A stretch of DNA of 64,000 nt from Megascapheus bottae (GCA_024803745.1 JANJXV010000013.1:14009501-14073500); one strand, 5' to 3'; shown: positions 42,063 to 52,096, numbered from the stretch's first letter. Notes: generated from the letters alone by a model not told the origin. A program made the numbers and translations.

Positions 42063-42254
42063 GGCTGAGAATGTGGCTTAGTGGTAGAGTGCTTGCCTAA
42101 TATCCATGAAGCCCTGAGTTCAATTCCTCAGTACCACATAAACAAAAAGGCCAGAAATGGCGCTGTGACTCAAAGTGGTAGAGTGCTGGCCTTGAGGAAA
42201 AGCAGCTCAGGAACAGTACCCAGGCCCTGAGTTCAAGTCCGAGGACTGGCTAAA
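42063..42254 (+). mobile_element. IDL-Geo SINE, older subfamily
   Basis: agggctgagaatgtggcttag; the tail has expanded into the adjoining tetranucleotide repeat. Confidence 0.9.
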
Positions 42255-42380
<126 letters not shown>

Positions 42381-42474
42381 AGCAAACTAACTAAGGAAGC
42401 AGGTTCTAGTACTTGAATGTAAATCAGCGCGTTCCGGCTGAGCCTTTTCCTTCTTGCCACGCCCCTCCTTCTGA

Positions 42475-42493
42475 ACTCTATTTCCCAACATAC
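42475..42493 (+). promoter_or_regulatory. ZNF143-like motif (weak)
   Basis: actctatttcccaacatac; about 14 of 19 matches to ACTACAATTCCCAGCATGC. Confidence 0.4.
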
Positions 42494-42540
42494 CCCGGGC
42501 TCCCCTCAAGTCGTGGTCATTATGATGCAGTCCCTCTGTT

Positions 42541-42558
42541 TGCTGGGAAATGTAGTTC
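42541..42558 (-). promoter_or_regulatory. ZNF143/THAP11 motif (strong)
   Basis: Minus strand gaactacatttcccagca; one mismatch to ACTACAATTCCCAGCA over 16 positions. Confidence 0.7.
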
Positions 42559-42595
42559 ATTTGTTCTCCAGCTGCGGGAAGATCTAGGGTTGCGG

Positions 42596-42617
42596 ACTAC
42601 CACTCCCGTGAGGTAGT
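42596..42617 (+). promoter_or_regulatory. ZNF143-like half motif within an inverted repeat
   Basis: actaccactccc matches the ACTACAACTCCC core in 11 of 12 positions. The actacc/ggtagt arms form a 6-bp inverted repeat around it. Confidence 0.4.
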
Positions 42618-42665
42618 GCGCAGTCCCACCCTATTCGCGGCGTCTTCGAACGCGCCGCGGCAGCC

Positions 42666-42707
42666 ATGTTAGTCGTGGCCAGCACAGGGGCCGGCACCAG
42701 GGGGTAA
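42666..42707 (+). CDS. Upstream ORF in CLPB 5' UTR
   Basis: ATG with a purine at -3 (gccATGt) opens a 13-codon reading frame, reading [13 protein letters not shown], that closes at TAA 17 bases before the main CLPB start codon. The YY1-like gccatgtt overlaps its start. Whether it is in the mRNA depends on the transcription start, which I place upstream by inference. If transcribed, it could reduce initiation at the main ATG. Not known to be translated. Confidence 0.45.
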   Translation: MLVVASTGAGTRG

Positions 42708-42724
42708 TCGAGGCTGCTGTCAGG

Positions 42725-43127
42725 ATGCTGGCATCCCAGGTGTTGAGGAGGACGGCGCCGGCGCCGCGGCTCCTCCTCCGGCTCTTTAGGTCCCCGTCGC
42801 TCCATAGCCTCGGCGCTGCCTCCTGCCGGAGCGTAACCACCGGAGACTGCGGGGAGCCCCGGTGGCTGAGAGCGGCCGCGGGGGGGCGCCCTTTCACGGT
42901 GTCAGCTTTGCTCCCCGGACTCGAGGCACCCTCCGCGGGGCCCCTGGGAGGACGCTCGGAGACCCAGTGTCTGGCTGCCGCCACGTGGGGACGCCTTCCT
43001 AACTCCGAAGAAACACGCACGGGACAGGACAGCTCGAATGGGGTCCCTTGCAGAGCTACATTGGGCTTGTGGGCCCTGGCCATGGCACTGGTGGTTGATT
43101 GCTACACCAAGAATCCAACCAACAAGG
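42725..43127 (+). CDS. CLPB: CLPB exon 1 (coding part), mitochondrial disaggregase
   Basis: CLPB (SKD3) is a hexameric AAA+ disaggregase of the mitochondrial intermembrane space with N-terminal ankyrin repeats. This exon encodes residues 1-134 plus the first base of codon 135. Start chosen at 42,725: A at -3, and the reading agrees with mammalian CLPB, for example LVLRR-like start, [17 protein letters not shown] and NGVP. Residues 1-40 are rich in Arg (8, 9, 15, 19, 22, 35) with no acidic residue, as expected of a matrix-type presequence. Residues about 111-126 ([16 protein letters not shown]) form the hydrophobic segment before the cleavage position used by PARL in human CLPB (C126/Y127; same numbering here). 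Asp125 precedes it where I recall His in human. The exon ends aacaagG|gtgaat, phase 1. No frameshift or stop is present. Confidence 0.95.
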
Positions 43128-44087
43128 GTGAATATGGGGCCAGTCTGGGTTCAGGGAGGGGTGTGGTGGCAAGAATTGCCCTGACAGCTCTTCGGAGGGC
43201 GAACGGGGGCGTATAAATTTAGGCTCGCAGGAACTCAGCCTTGGAGCCGAGACTCAGGCACCAGTTGGCAGGGCCCAGGTTGTTGCACCTGAGCGTTCTC
43301 GACTGCGTTGAATAACTGCTCATTCTAGGTCAGTCTCTCTTCTTTGGAAATCAGTTTGCCCAACTGAACAATAGCGACTTTGGGCTACATGTCTAATTGC
43401 AGTCGGGTCCTATTATACCTGGCCTGTTCATCTTTAAAGAGGTCTTCAGAAAGTTACAGATGACTTTCAAGGGTAGCCACTACAAACTTTCAGATGACTT
43501 CTGTAGGTACAGAGAAGGCTTCCAGTGGCCTGAGAAAGGAGTAGACTTGCTTCATGCTTTGGCTTGATCTCTTCCTCCTCTCTGGCTTCAGTTTCTCCAC
43601 TTAGTGAAATTTCTCAATAGTCTTACAAAACTGTTATTTTGCCCACCAGGGTCTGTTTAACAGTCTCTTAAGGTTTTTGCTGTTACTGATCTAGTTTCAG
43701 GCTTAAGCTGAAACCTATGCCATTTGGAAAAGTTGGCAAGAGAAGGAAGTTGAATGCCAGGAGGCCTGGAGCAACGGGATAGGAGTGTACTGTAGGTAGC
43801 ACACCCAGGTGGGCACCTCAGCTGAGTTGGAGCTGGGAAGAGTGAACCGGAAGGCCAGCTTTGTGGCCCTCATGAGCCCAGCCACTCGGGTCCTCCGTTG
43901 TTCTTAAGGAACATACTAAGGCATTGTGTCCAGGAATTTCGTGTGCCTTAAGCTCCCAGACTTTTGAGCAAGATTGTTTTATACAGCAGGATGTGGCCAG
44001 CTGTAAAGGAAGAGCTTGAGTTGGGGCTCTAGTTTTAGTCTTAACTCCTCATTGGTCCTCACTTTCCTTTCTATACTTTTTAATTTA

Positions 44088-44496
44088 TTTTTGTGTCAAT
44101 GCTGGACTTGAACTCAGGCTTCTTGTGTGCTCAGATTTTTCACACCTTTGTGTTGGTTAATTCGAGATAAGAATCTTGAGAAGGGGCTGGGAAGGTGGTT
44201 TAGTGGTACAGTGTTTGCCTAAGATGCATGAAGCCCCTGGGTTCGATTCTTCAGTACCACATAAACAGAAAAAGCCAAAAATGGTGCTGTGGCTCAAGTG
44301 GTAGAGTGCTAGTCTTGAGCAAAAGAAGCTCAGGGACAGTGCCCAGGCCCTGAGTTCAAGCCCCAGTACTGGCAAAAAAAAAAAAAAAAGATCATTTCAT
44401 GTTGTTGTTTTGCCAAGCTGGCCTCACACCCTAGTCTTCAGATCTCAACCTCCTGAGTAAGTAGAGTTATAGGCGTGAGCCACCAGTGCCTAACTG
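44088..44496 (-). mobile_element. B1-Geo SINE split by IDL-Geo
   Basis: Inverted pieces at 44,088-44,183 and about 44,391-44,496. Confidence 0.75.
44184..44390 (+). mobile_element. IDL-Geo SINE, older subfamily, nested
   Basis: ggggctgggaaggtggttta, full length with A17 tail. Confidence 0.92.
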
Positions 44497-44788
44497 AAGT
44501 GAGAATATTGAAATGGACTCTGTGGATGCTTCTAGCTTATGCATTCTGGGATTCTACAATTCTCAGCATTTTGGAGATACCCTTGGTATGCTTAGTTTGG
44601 GACCAGGTATGTGAGAAGTCCTCACTTAACACAAAGTCAGCCAAGGAAAGGTTCAGGCTGTTAGGCATGCAGAGCTAGGAACTAGTGCCAAGTGTAGTTG
44701 GAGTATCAGTGAGCCAACTGGATCAAGAAAGCCTGCCTAGGGTATTGGAGGCCTTTGGAGAATGAGGAAATGAATTTGAAGTGTTGGT
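44497..44788. other. Intron 1, no repeat recognised
   Basis: Single-copy-looking sequence. Confidence 0.4.
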
Positions 44789-44834
44789 ATGTGTGTATGT
44801 GTGTGTGTGTTTATGTTTATGTATGTATGTGAGT
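44788..44834. repeat. (GT/GTAT)n
   Basis: Interrupted GT/GTAT run before an inverted SINE. Confidence 0.85.
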
Positions 44835-44840
44835 GCATAT

Positions 44841-45053
44841 TATGTGCCAGTACTGAGGCTTGAACTTAAGCCTTGGTCACTTTCCCTTAGCTTTTCCACT
44901 CAACGCTGACTCTCTGTCACTTGTTTTTTGAGTTGTTAAATGAAGATAGGAGCCGCAAGGACTTTCCTGTCCAGGCTGGCTCTGAACTGACATCCTCAGA
45001 TCTCAGCTTACCAAGTAGCTAGAATTACAGACATTAGCCACTGATACCAGCCT
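44841..45053 (-). mobile_element. B1-Geo SINE
   Basis: Inverted, diverged full-length copy. Confidence 0.82.
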
Positions 45054-45223
45054 GAACTTGACTTCTGAAGGATGAAAAGACACAATTGTGAGTCCCATGA
45101 CAGCAGATTATGTGTTTTACTCATATTACCAGAAAGTTACCTATGATACCAAGAAGTTTTCCCTCAGAGCTACACATCATTTGCTCACCAGGGTCTAGAA
45201 CTTAATAAGTATTTAGAAATGTT

Positions 45224-45249
45224 AGATTGTATTCCTATGAATACAATCT
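45224..45249. repeat. Perfect 11-bp inverted repeat
   Basis: agattgtattc, loop ctat, gaatacaatct. Not part of a recognised transposon. Confidence 0.9.
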
Positions 45250-45775
45250 TGTGTGTGTAGCAGAGTGACCTGCTTGGGTGGAGGAGAAAGTCTGTGGAAC
45301 AGATTGCGATGGGCCTTTTGGCATTCTGGAGGCAATAGAGTTGCCACAGATTTATAAGCAAGGATTGTCCAGAGGCTGGTGAGTTTGGGGGAATTGGACA
45401 AGGGTGTCCAGAGTGTTATCTAAGGAGTTCCTAAGGCTTCAGACTGGATATTTTGTAGCTTGTGAATTTCAGCAAGGCCCACTTACTAAAATAGATAATG
45501 ACCCAAATCATGATCAGAACCTACTCCTCTGACTTGCCCTTGCCCCCCCTCATAGTGAGAGAATGGATAAAGCCATCTTAAAGGAGGTCGTTCTGCCATC
45601 TGGAGGCTGGCTGAGCATAATCAGGTGTGTTCTTGGAGGATGAGCAGGTTTGATAAGCAGGTAGGGCTTGACACTGAAGCCTAGCCAGGAGTTGAAGGCA
45701 CCAATGTTGTAAAGAACTGCTTTATAGGCATAAGACAGGTGTTCAGATATGGAAACAGGGGTTCTGCAGCTTAAA

Positions 45776-45838
45776 TGACTCCTCCGCTCCCTCCTCCTTT
45801 TCCCCCTCCTCTTCACCACTCCCCCCCCCACTTCCTTC
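45776..45838. repeat. CT-rich tract
   Basis: ctccctcctccttttcccc type low complexity preceding the tail of an inverted SINE. Confidence 0.85.
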
Positions 45839-46020
45839 TCCTTTTCCAGTTCTAGTGCTTGAATTCAGGGCCTGGGGCATTTTCCTTGAGCTTCTTTTGC
45901 TCAAGGTTAGCACTCTACCACTTGAGCCACAGTGCCTCTTCTGGGTTTTTCTGTTTATGCGGTACATGAGGAATCAAGCATGCTAGGCAAGCACTCTACC
46001 ACTAAGCCACAGTCCCAGCC
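45839..46020 (-). mobile_element. IDL-Geo SINE with short deletion
   Basis: Lacks about 15 bp in the ID-like half (gaggaatcaagcatgctagg). Confidence 0.88.
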
Positions 46021-46256
46021 TTACATGAGTTTCTGAGCTTTGTTAGTGTTGGGATTGGAGGTTGGGTCTCCTCTCCAGTGCCTCCTCTCATTTTCTTGGG
46101 TGAGTATGAAGAAGGGGTAAGAATTATCTAGGCAGGGCACTATAAGAGTCAGATCAGTGTTCCACACTAATCGGAACTAGATTGAGCACAGTAGGGTGTG
46201 TTGGTGTTTGAAAGAATCTTGCCTCTATTTTTTCTGATAGGCAGTTTGTTTCTCAC

Positions 46257-46276
46257 GGCCACAAGGTGGTGCCAGT
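46257..46276 (+). promoter_or_regulatory. CTCF-like motif
   Basis: ccacaaggtggtgcc: about 13 of 15 matches to CCASYAGRKGGCRSY. Intron 1, non-repeat sequence. Confidence 0.35.
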
Positions 46277-46307
46277 GACCACTGCGTTTCTTTGGGTCTG
46301 TGTTATG

Positions 46308-46497
46308 TTTGTTTGTTTGCTAGTCTTGGGGCTTGAACTCTGACTTGAACTCCCTAAGCTTCTTTTGCTCCAGGCTAGCACTCTACCACTTGAACCACAG
46401 AACCACTTCTATCTTTTTCTCTTGATGTGGTAGTAAGGAATTGAACCCAAGGCTTTGTGCATGCTAGGCAAGCACTGTACCACTAAGCCACATCCCA
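46308..46497 (-). mobile_element. IDL-Geo SINE, older subfamily
   Basis: Inverted copy ending actaagccacatcccag. Confidence 0.9.
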
Positions 46498-46780
46498 GTG
46501 AGGTCTGTGATTCTTCACACCTAGGAGTTTGCAGACTTTTCAACCATTGTTTTATCACCTTGGCATCCTTGTGAGACCAGTAGGACAAGAGCTTATCTTC
46601 TCTGCTTTATAGTGTAGAGTTGTGGTTGAGCAGGAGGGACTGCTACTCCTTTGTGGTGAGGATTTGAAAGAGTGGGTTGGAGCTGGATCTCCATGTTGCC
46701 TAGTTGAGGCTCTGTCTCCATTCTTAAGAGACCCACAATACCATCTTCCCTTGTGACCTGTCACCTCAGATTTAGTACTA

Positions 46781-46934
46781 GGCCAGGCACTAGTGGCTCA
46801 CACCTATATAAGCATAGCTACTCAGGAGGCTGAGATATAAGAATCCCAGTCAGGAGATTCCCAAAGACTCATCTCTAATTAATGGACCAAAAAGCCAGAA
46901 GTGGAGTTGTGGCACAAGTGGTAGAGCTTTGAAC
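46781..46934 (+). mobile_element. B1-Geo SINE, 3'-truncated
   Basis: Ends within the Geo box A region (aagtggtagagctttgaac). Confidence 0.82.
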
Positions 46935-47163
46935 ATATTTGTGCTGTAGAGAATGGCGATTTGGTACTGATTAGGAAGGGCTGGACATGGACACTCATTG
47001 GGAAGAGCTGGTTAGCCTTCTGTGGCATGATTTTGCTTGTTAAAGCCCCTATTTTTAAAGTGCTTCCACCTACAGAGAGCAGTCCCTGTCTTGGTGGGCC
47101 CATCAAGCAGCTCTGAGGATTGGGTCCTGACAGGGGTCTGACCAGTGCCCACTCTCTCTTCAG

Positions 47164-47215
47164 ATGCAGCCCTGATGGAAGCTGCCCGAGCCAACAATGT
47201 ACAAGAAGTTACCAG
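47164..47215 (+). CDS. CLPB: CLPB exon 2
   Basis: A 52-bp exon framed by a pyrimidine-rich acceptor (ctctctcttcag) and a gtgagt donor. Joined to exon 1 in phase 1 it reads DAALMEAARANNVQEVT and two bases of the next codon, matching the first helix of the CLPB ankyrin-repeat domain (DAALLEAARANNMQEV in my recollection of the human protein). Position, phase and sequence all fit, so the assignment is firm despite the small size. The following exon, which should continue with the ankyrin consensus after the split Arg codon, was not found before the window ends. Confidence 0.95.
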
Positions 47216-47987
47216 GTGAGTGTCAGTGACCTTGTTCTTCCCCCCCCCACCCCGCCCTGCGCCCCAAGAAGGGCTAAGCCAGGTAAGCCCCCTTTTCTTC
47301 TGTGGTAACTCTATCTAGAGGAAATCATCACCTAGTACTGAAACAGTCCCCTTTGCCTTTCCTGTCATCACAGAGTCACCTGGGCTTCTTTGGCCCAGGT
47401 CACCTTAGAATGAGTAGGGAAGCAGCCTCTAAATATCCAAGGGATACCAGCTAAGTGTTCTGGAGACCCCTTCCATATTCTCTGGGTCCTCTGAGTCTTC
47501 CAATTTGTTCTTAACCTTTGTGGAAGTGACCCTGTGTTATTCTTACTGTCTGAGTGGGGTTGCAGGTAGGCTCTGCTGGAGGCGCTTTGGGAGTTAAGAA
47601 GAACTAGAAGAGACCTTTGGGCCAGAAGGGTATTTGTGCTAGATAGGCCTGCCTCCAGGGCTGAGGCACTCCTGCTGAGCCTATAGAGGGCAGACTTACT
47701 TCTCTAAAATCATTGGCTCATCCATTCCCCTTGGACTTCTGGAGGATGAGTTTGAGACTGGTTATTGAGTAGAGGCAGGATTTATCTGGGCTTAGCCTTG
47801 TGCCAGGGCCAGGGCAGAGGCTGTCTAGGACCAGCACACGATTAGTTAGAGGTTGTTGGTTAGAGAAACTGTTGACTCACTCTGGGTTTCACCATGGCCT
47901 TTTTGGTCCCTTTCAGTAAGTCTAGATAGCCATAGAACACCCTCCTACTCTGCTCTGCCTACACTTCCACACTTCTCATCCTTCTCT

Positions 47988-48033
47988 CTTCTGTGTCCTC
48001 CCCCTCCCTCTCTATCTCCCTCCCTCCCTCCAT
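47988..48033. repeat. CT-rich tract
   Basis: ctccccctccctctctatctccc; tail side of an inverted SINE. Confidence 0.85.
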
Positions 48034-48259
48034 ACCCACGCCTGGGCTTGAACTCAGGCCCTTGCGCTCTTACTGAGGATTTTTGCTCAAAGCCAGAACT
48101 CTAGCGCTTGAGACATGCCTCCAGTTGCAGTTTTCTATTGGATAATTAGAGATAAGAGTCTCAAGTTTGTCCACCTGGGCTGATTTTGAACCTCAGTCCT
48201 CAGAACTCTGGCTTCTGAGTATCTAAGGATAACAGGGGTGAGCCACTAATGCTGTGCTT
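48034..48259 (-). mobile_element. B1-Geo SINE
   Basis: Inverted, diverged copy. Confidence 0.8.
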
Positions 48260-48261
48260 GC

Positions 48262-48400
48262 AGTGTTTTGTTTTGAGACAATGTTTCATTTTGTAGCTAA
48301 GGCTATCCTCAAACTCATATATGTAATTCCTTCTTAGCTCAAAGTCACAAGCTTTGCTTGAGGCTGAGTGCTGGGGTTTCAGGTATGCACTACCACATAG
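48262..48400 (-). mobile_element. B1-like SINE
   Basis: gttttgagacaatgtttcattttgtagctaaggctatcctc: inverted B1 body. Confidence 0.65.
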
Positions 48401-49265
48401 CATCACATGCACATTTTATTTAGTTTTTTCAGCTAGCCACATTTAATTTTAAGGAAAAAAAAGAAGAAATTGCAACAGCCAGATATGTTTCTGAGAACAT
48501 CCTTTGGGAGATAATTCTTCTCACCTTTCCTATAAACATCATTCTCCTTCACTTCTTCCCTCTCTCTCCATCCATCGAAAAAGGCCTTTCCATGTATTTC
48601 ACATGCACATTTTAGACAGGAAGTCAGATCTGGAGTGGTTATCTGTGTACTTTGTGCCACAGACCCTTGGTGCTCTTTCTTATTCCAGCTGCCTGAACAT
48701 ACAAGAAAAGTGTTGAAAGACATCCGCAGCTCCACCAAGACTTACTGCTTTGATTCCCTTTCATTTTATCTGCAACATTATTATTGATTCTCAAGGGTGC
48801 TTTTGAGTATTAATGTTCAAGGCTTAGTTTTTAATAAACCACTTTTGGAAGTATGGGCTGGGAGTTATTTTGTAGCCAAATAAATAAGATGGAGCAATAG
48901 TTTAATAAACATGCGATGATGCATCTTAAAAACCAAGCACAGATGTCATCTTCTTTTTATAAGAGCCATTCATAACTGCAGGCTGTGTGTGGCACCTTCA
49001 TCCCCCAGAAACAGATGAGCCTCTCTTTATTTCATTAAAGGAGCATTGGGGCAGGAGTATGGGGTTAGAAACTGGCCCATGCTAATGTTAGAATCACCTG
49101 TCAGAACTGCCAAGGGCTGCCCTCACCACCTAGGCCATTGCCTCTGCCATGTAGATGGCATGCTTTCAGGAAAGTACTGTGAATCAACCTTGCCAACATC
49201 TGGAGAGATGATCTTTAACCCTAATCCACTGAAATATTCCCCACCCACCCCCATGTGGCGCACGC

Positions 49266-49302
49266 TTGCGTGCATATGTGTGTGTGTGTGTGTGTGTGTG
49301 TT
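49266..49302. repeat. (GT)n
   Basis: About 26 bp of GT preceded by gcgtgcatat. Confidence 0.9.
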
Positions 49303-49331
49303 TTAATTTTAGCTCTTTCAAATATAGAGTT

Positions 49332-49512
49332 GGAGCCAGGCCTGTGGCCTAGTGGTAGAGTGCTTGCCTAGCATGCATGTAGCCCTGGGTTCTATTCCTC
49401 AATACCATGTACACAAAAAAGCAGGAAGTGGTGCAGTGGCTCAAGTAGAGCTCTATCCTTGAGAAAGCCCAAGGAGAGGGTCCAGGTCCTGAGTTCAAGC
49501 CCCAGTACTGGA
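49332..49512 (+). mobile_element. IDL-Geo SINE
   Basis: ccaggcctgtggcctagtgg; the tail became a GA-rich tract. Confidence 0.9.
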
Positions 49513-49590
49513 GAGAGGGAGGAGGGAGGAAAGGAAGGAGAGAGAGGTGGGGGAGGGGAGAGAGAGAGGAGGGGGAAAGGGGGAGGGTAA
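49512..49590. repeat. Polypurine (GGA/GAGA)n
   Basis: About 78 bp of nearly pure purine. Confidence 0.93.
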
Positions 49591-49634
49591 ACAAATGTAG
49601 AGTTTTTACATTTTGTTTTGTGTTTAGGATGAAT

Positions 49635-49817
49635 GGTGGCCAGGAGTTTGGTCTGGTGGTAGAGTGCTTGGCTAGTGTGCACAAAGATCCAGGTTCGATT
49701 CCTTGGTACCACATCCACAGAATAAAACAGAAGTGGTGCTGTTGCTCAAGTGGTAGAGCTCTAGCTTTGAAAAAGCCCAAGGACAGTGCTCAGGCCCTGA
49801 TTTGAAGCCCCAGGTGT
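49635..49817 (+). mobile_element. IDL-Geo SINE
   Basis: ggccaggagtttggtctggt; tail replaced by ggtgtggggggg. Confidence 0.9.
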
Positions 49818-49837
49818 GGGGGGGAGGGAGGAAGATG

Positions 49838-49950
49838 GATGCTCATTATGTCTGGCCTTAAACTTGCCATGTGGCCAAGGCTGGACTTGAATTTGAGATC
49901 CTCCCAAGTGCTGGTATTAGAGACACGTGCCACCGTGCGCATCAAATTCA
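49838..49950 (-). mobile_element. B1-like SINE
   Basis: ccatgtggccaaggctggacttgaatttgag ... caccgtgcgc. Confidence 0.65.
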
Positions 49951-49972
49951 TGTTTTTCTAGTGGCCATTAAA

Positions 49973-49993
49973 CACACACACACACACACACAT
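49973..49993. repeat. Short (CA)n
   Basis: About 20 bp. Confidence 0.9.
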
Positions 49994-50596
49994 GACTCAA
50001 AGAATTGCTGCAAGCATTTCACTCTTGCTGGTGTGGGTAATGTCTGTGGGAGCTTTTCGTGTGTGCTTCTAGTCTCAAGCCTACTTTTTTCCTGCCTCCT
50101 TAGTCAAGATGACTCCATCAGAATTGCCCAGTGGAGTAGCACAGATCCTGTTTTCAGTCCCTCTCAGAGCAAGGGACAAGCTAAGGCAAAGCAGAGATAG
50201 TATTGTAGGCTGGCTGCTAGGCCTGGGGAACATGTTGAGGTTGCTGCAGTGATATGTGTGCAGGCTGTGGAGAAAGAGCCAAGCCAGCAACACAGGCTCA
50301 TTCTACCCTGGTTAAGGGGTTTTGGAAACTTCCTGTAAGCAGTGGGGAGATGGGCTTTTGAGCAGGAGAATAACCCAGCTAGGTATGAAGGATGTACTAA
50401 ATGGAGAAAAAGCCCAAGGCAGGTCTGCCAAGAGATGCAAAGTGAGGAAGGACTTATCTAAATCATTTCATGCTTATGAAAGAATGAGTGGTCTCTTCTG
50501 GGCATTGCAGATGTTGTGTCTGTGTTGGGGGATAGCTGCAGGAAGTAACCTGGGCTCTAGTCACAAGGAAACAGACATATAATCCACTAGTTACAG

Positions 50597-50655
50597 TTCT
50601 TGTTCCTGAGTTCAAGCCCTAGTTCCAGCACCAAAATGAAAACAAACAAACAGTT
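50597..50655 (+). mobile_element. Geo module 3' end
   Basis: cctgagttcaagccctagttccagcacc with an A-rich tail only. Confidence 0.6.
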
Positions 50656-50816
50656 CTGTGGACAGAATGAGGTTCTGAAGGAGGGTGATGGAGAGCCTAA
50701 CTATCCTCACTAGAGGGACTTTCTGTTCCTTACACTGCATAGTGTCGTTCATGCTGTTTTCCTCTGTCCTGCCCAATAGTAAGGTAGAATCCTGATTTTA
50801 ATTTTTATTTATTCAT

Positions 50817-51043
50817 TTTGCAAGCCATGGGGCTTGAACTTGGCCTGGGCATTGTTCCTGAGCTCTTCAGCTCAAGGCTACCAACCTACCCCTTGAGCCA
50901 CAGCCCCATTTCCCATTTTCTAGTGGTTAATTGGAGATGAGAATCTCATAAACTTTATTGCCCCGGCTGGCTTTGAACTGAGATCCTCAGATCTCAGCCT
51001 CCTGAGTAGCTAGGATTACAGGTGTGAGCCACCATGCCCAGCT
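50817..51043 (-). mobile_element. B1-Geo SINE
   Basis: Inverted copy close to consensus, ending gagccaccatgcccagct. Confidence 0.92.
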
Positions 51044-51270
51044 AATTTCTTTTTCTTTTTTTGTGTGAGCTGGTCCTGGAGCTTGAACTATAGGCCTCAG
51101 TACTTTCTCATCTCAAAGCTAGTGCTCTATCACAGCTCTCCATCCAGCTTTTTTGGTGATTAATTGGAGATAAGTGTGTCAGGACTGTCCAAACTGGCTT
51201 CAAGCCATGATCCTCAGATCTTGGCCTCCTTAGTAGTGGGGATTACAGGTGTGAGCCATGGGTATCCGGG
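51044..51270 (-). mobile_element. B1-Geo SINE, tandem with the previous
   Basis: A second inverted copy directly abutting; more diverged. Confidence 0.85.
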
Positions 51271-52096
51271 TAGTCTTAATTTTTTTCTTCTTCTCGGTTT
51301 ATACAGTATTTACATGGGTGGTTTGCCATGTATATGGTCAATGATGATAGCATTTGGAATAAAATTCAAACCTAGTGAATAATGTATTCAACCCTTGCCA
51401 TTTTGAGCTTTTTGCTGGTTTGTCTCTTCCCTAACTTCTGTCCCCAGCCCCAGAGCCTTAGGAGAACTCAGAACAGGAAAGGTCAAATGTGTGTCAGGCT
51501 CTTGTGCTTAGAGAGAACTGCTTCATCCTCCTCTTTGGGGATGTCCTGGAATCTGCAGGCTCTGGATATAGAAACACCTGACTACACACCCACGCACACA
51601 TAAACATGTGCCCTTGGTACTCTGCTCATCACTCTTTACTTAAATCCTGTAGCCTTCAAAGTTCAGCCCAGTGCTGCCTCTCAGGAAGGACTTTCTTGAT
51701 TTCTTCCTGCTGGATATGATCTCTTCTTTTGCTGCCTCTGACTCCAGTCCTCCCTTCTGGTGTGAGAAGGCGGGAGGGTTGCCTAGGAGCCATGGCATAT
51801 CAGCTGTAGCAAGATAAAAGGCTTCTGGAAAAGGAATTGCAGGTTAGAAAGACAGGGCAAGGGTAGGATACAGTTAGTTCATACAGAAGAACCAGTTATC
51901 AGCCCACCCACCCATTCAGGATCAGATTGAGAATCATTGCAGAGCAGGAGAGCATCAAGCCAGCAGCTCTGTATAGTGGCCTGATGGTGGACTCTGTTTA
52001 CTTACAATATGCTCTGGCTAACTGGGAGGTGAGGTGACCAAAAGGCAAGGGCAGGGTCTGCCACTTGCCACACATTATTTATATTAAGAAGTCTTT

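Larger units (their letters stand above)
42420..42724 (+). promoter_or_regulatory. CLPB promoter and 5' UTR
   Basis: TATA-less region entering a CpG-rich block from about 42,590. Visible motifs: KLF/SP box ccacgcccctcc (42,457-42,468); three ZNF143/THAP11-like motifs (42,475-42,493; 42,541-42,558 reversed; 42,596-42,607); and a YY1-type gccatgtt (42,663-42,670). The transcription start is not fixed by sequence; it probably lies between about 42,600 and 42,660. Such motif sets are common at promoters of housekeeping and mitochondrial-protein genes. Confidence 0.8.
42590..43215. other. CpG-rich island over CLPB promoter and exon 1
   Basis: Frequent CG dinucleotides (gcgccggcgccgcgg, gagcggccgcggggg) in contrast to the CpG-poor surroundings. 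It extends from the 5' UTR to about 90 bp inside intron 1. Antisense ORFs here are composition artefacts. Confidence 0.85.
43128..47163 (+). other. CLPB intron 1
   Basis: About 4.0 kb, bounded by G|gtgaat and ctctctcttcag|A. It contains B1-Geo and IDL-Geo copies, a CTCF-like motif near 46,257 and a perfect 11-bp hairpin at 45,224-45,249. 43,216-44,085 and 45,054-45,775 show no recognised transposon. Confidence 0.9.

Noticed and set aside
42631..43083. 150-codon antisense ORF opposite CLPB exon 1
   Set aside because: High GC content removes stop codons; no homology; sense frame is clearly CLPB.
43128..43216. Read-through of the exon 1 frame to 43,216
   Set aside because: The frame passes a good splice donor at 43,128, and the residues after it do not match CLPB, while exon 2 at 47,164 does.
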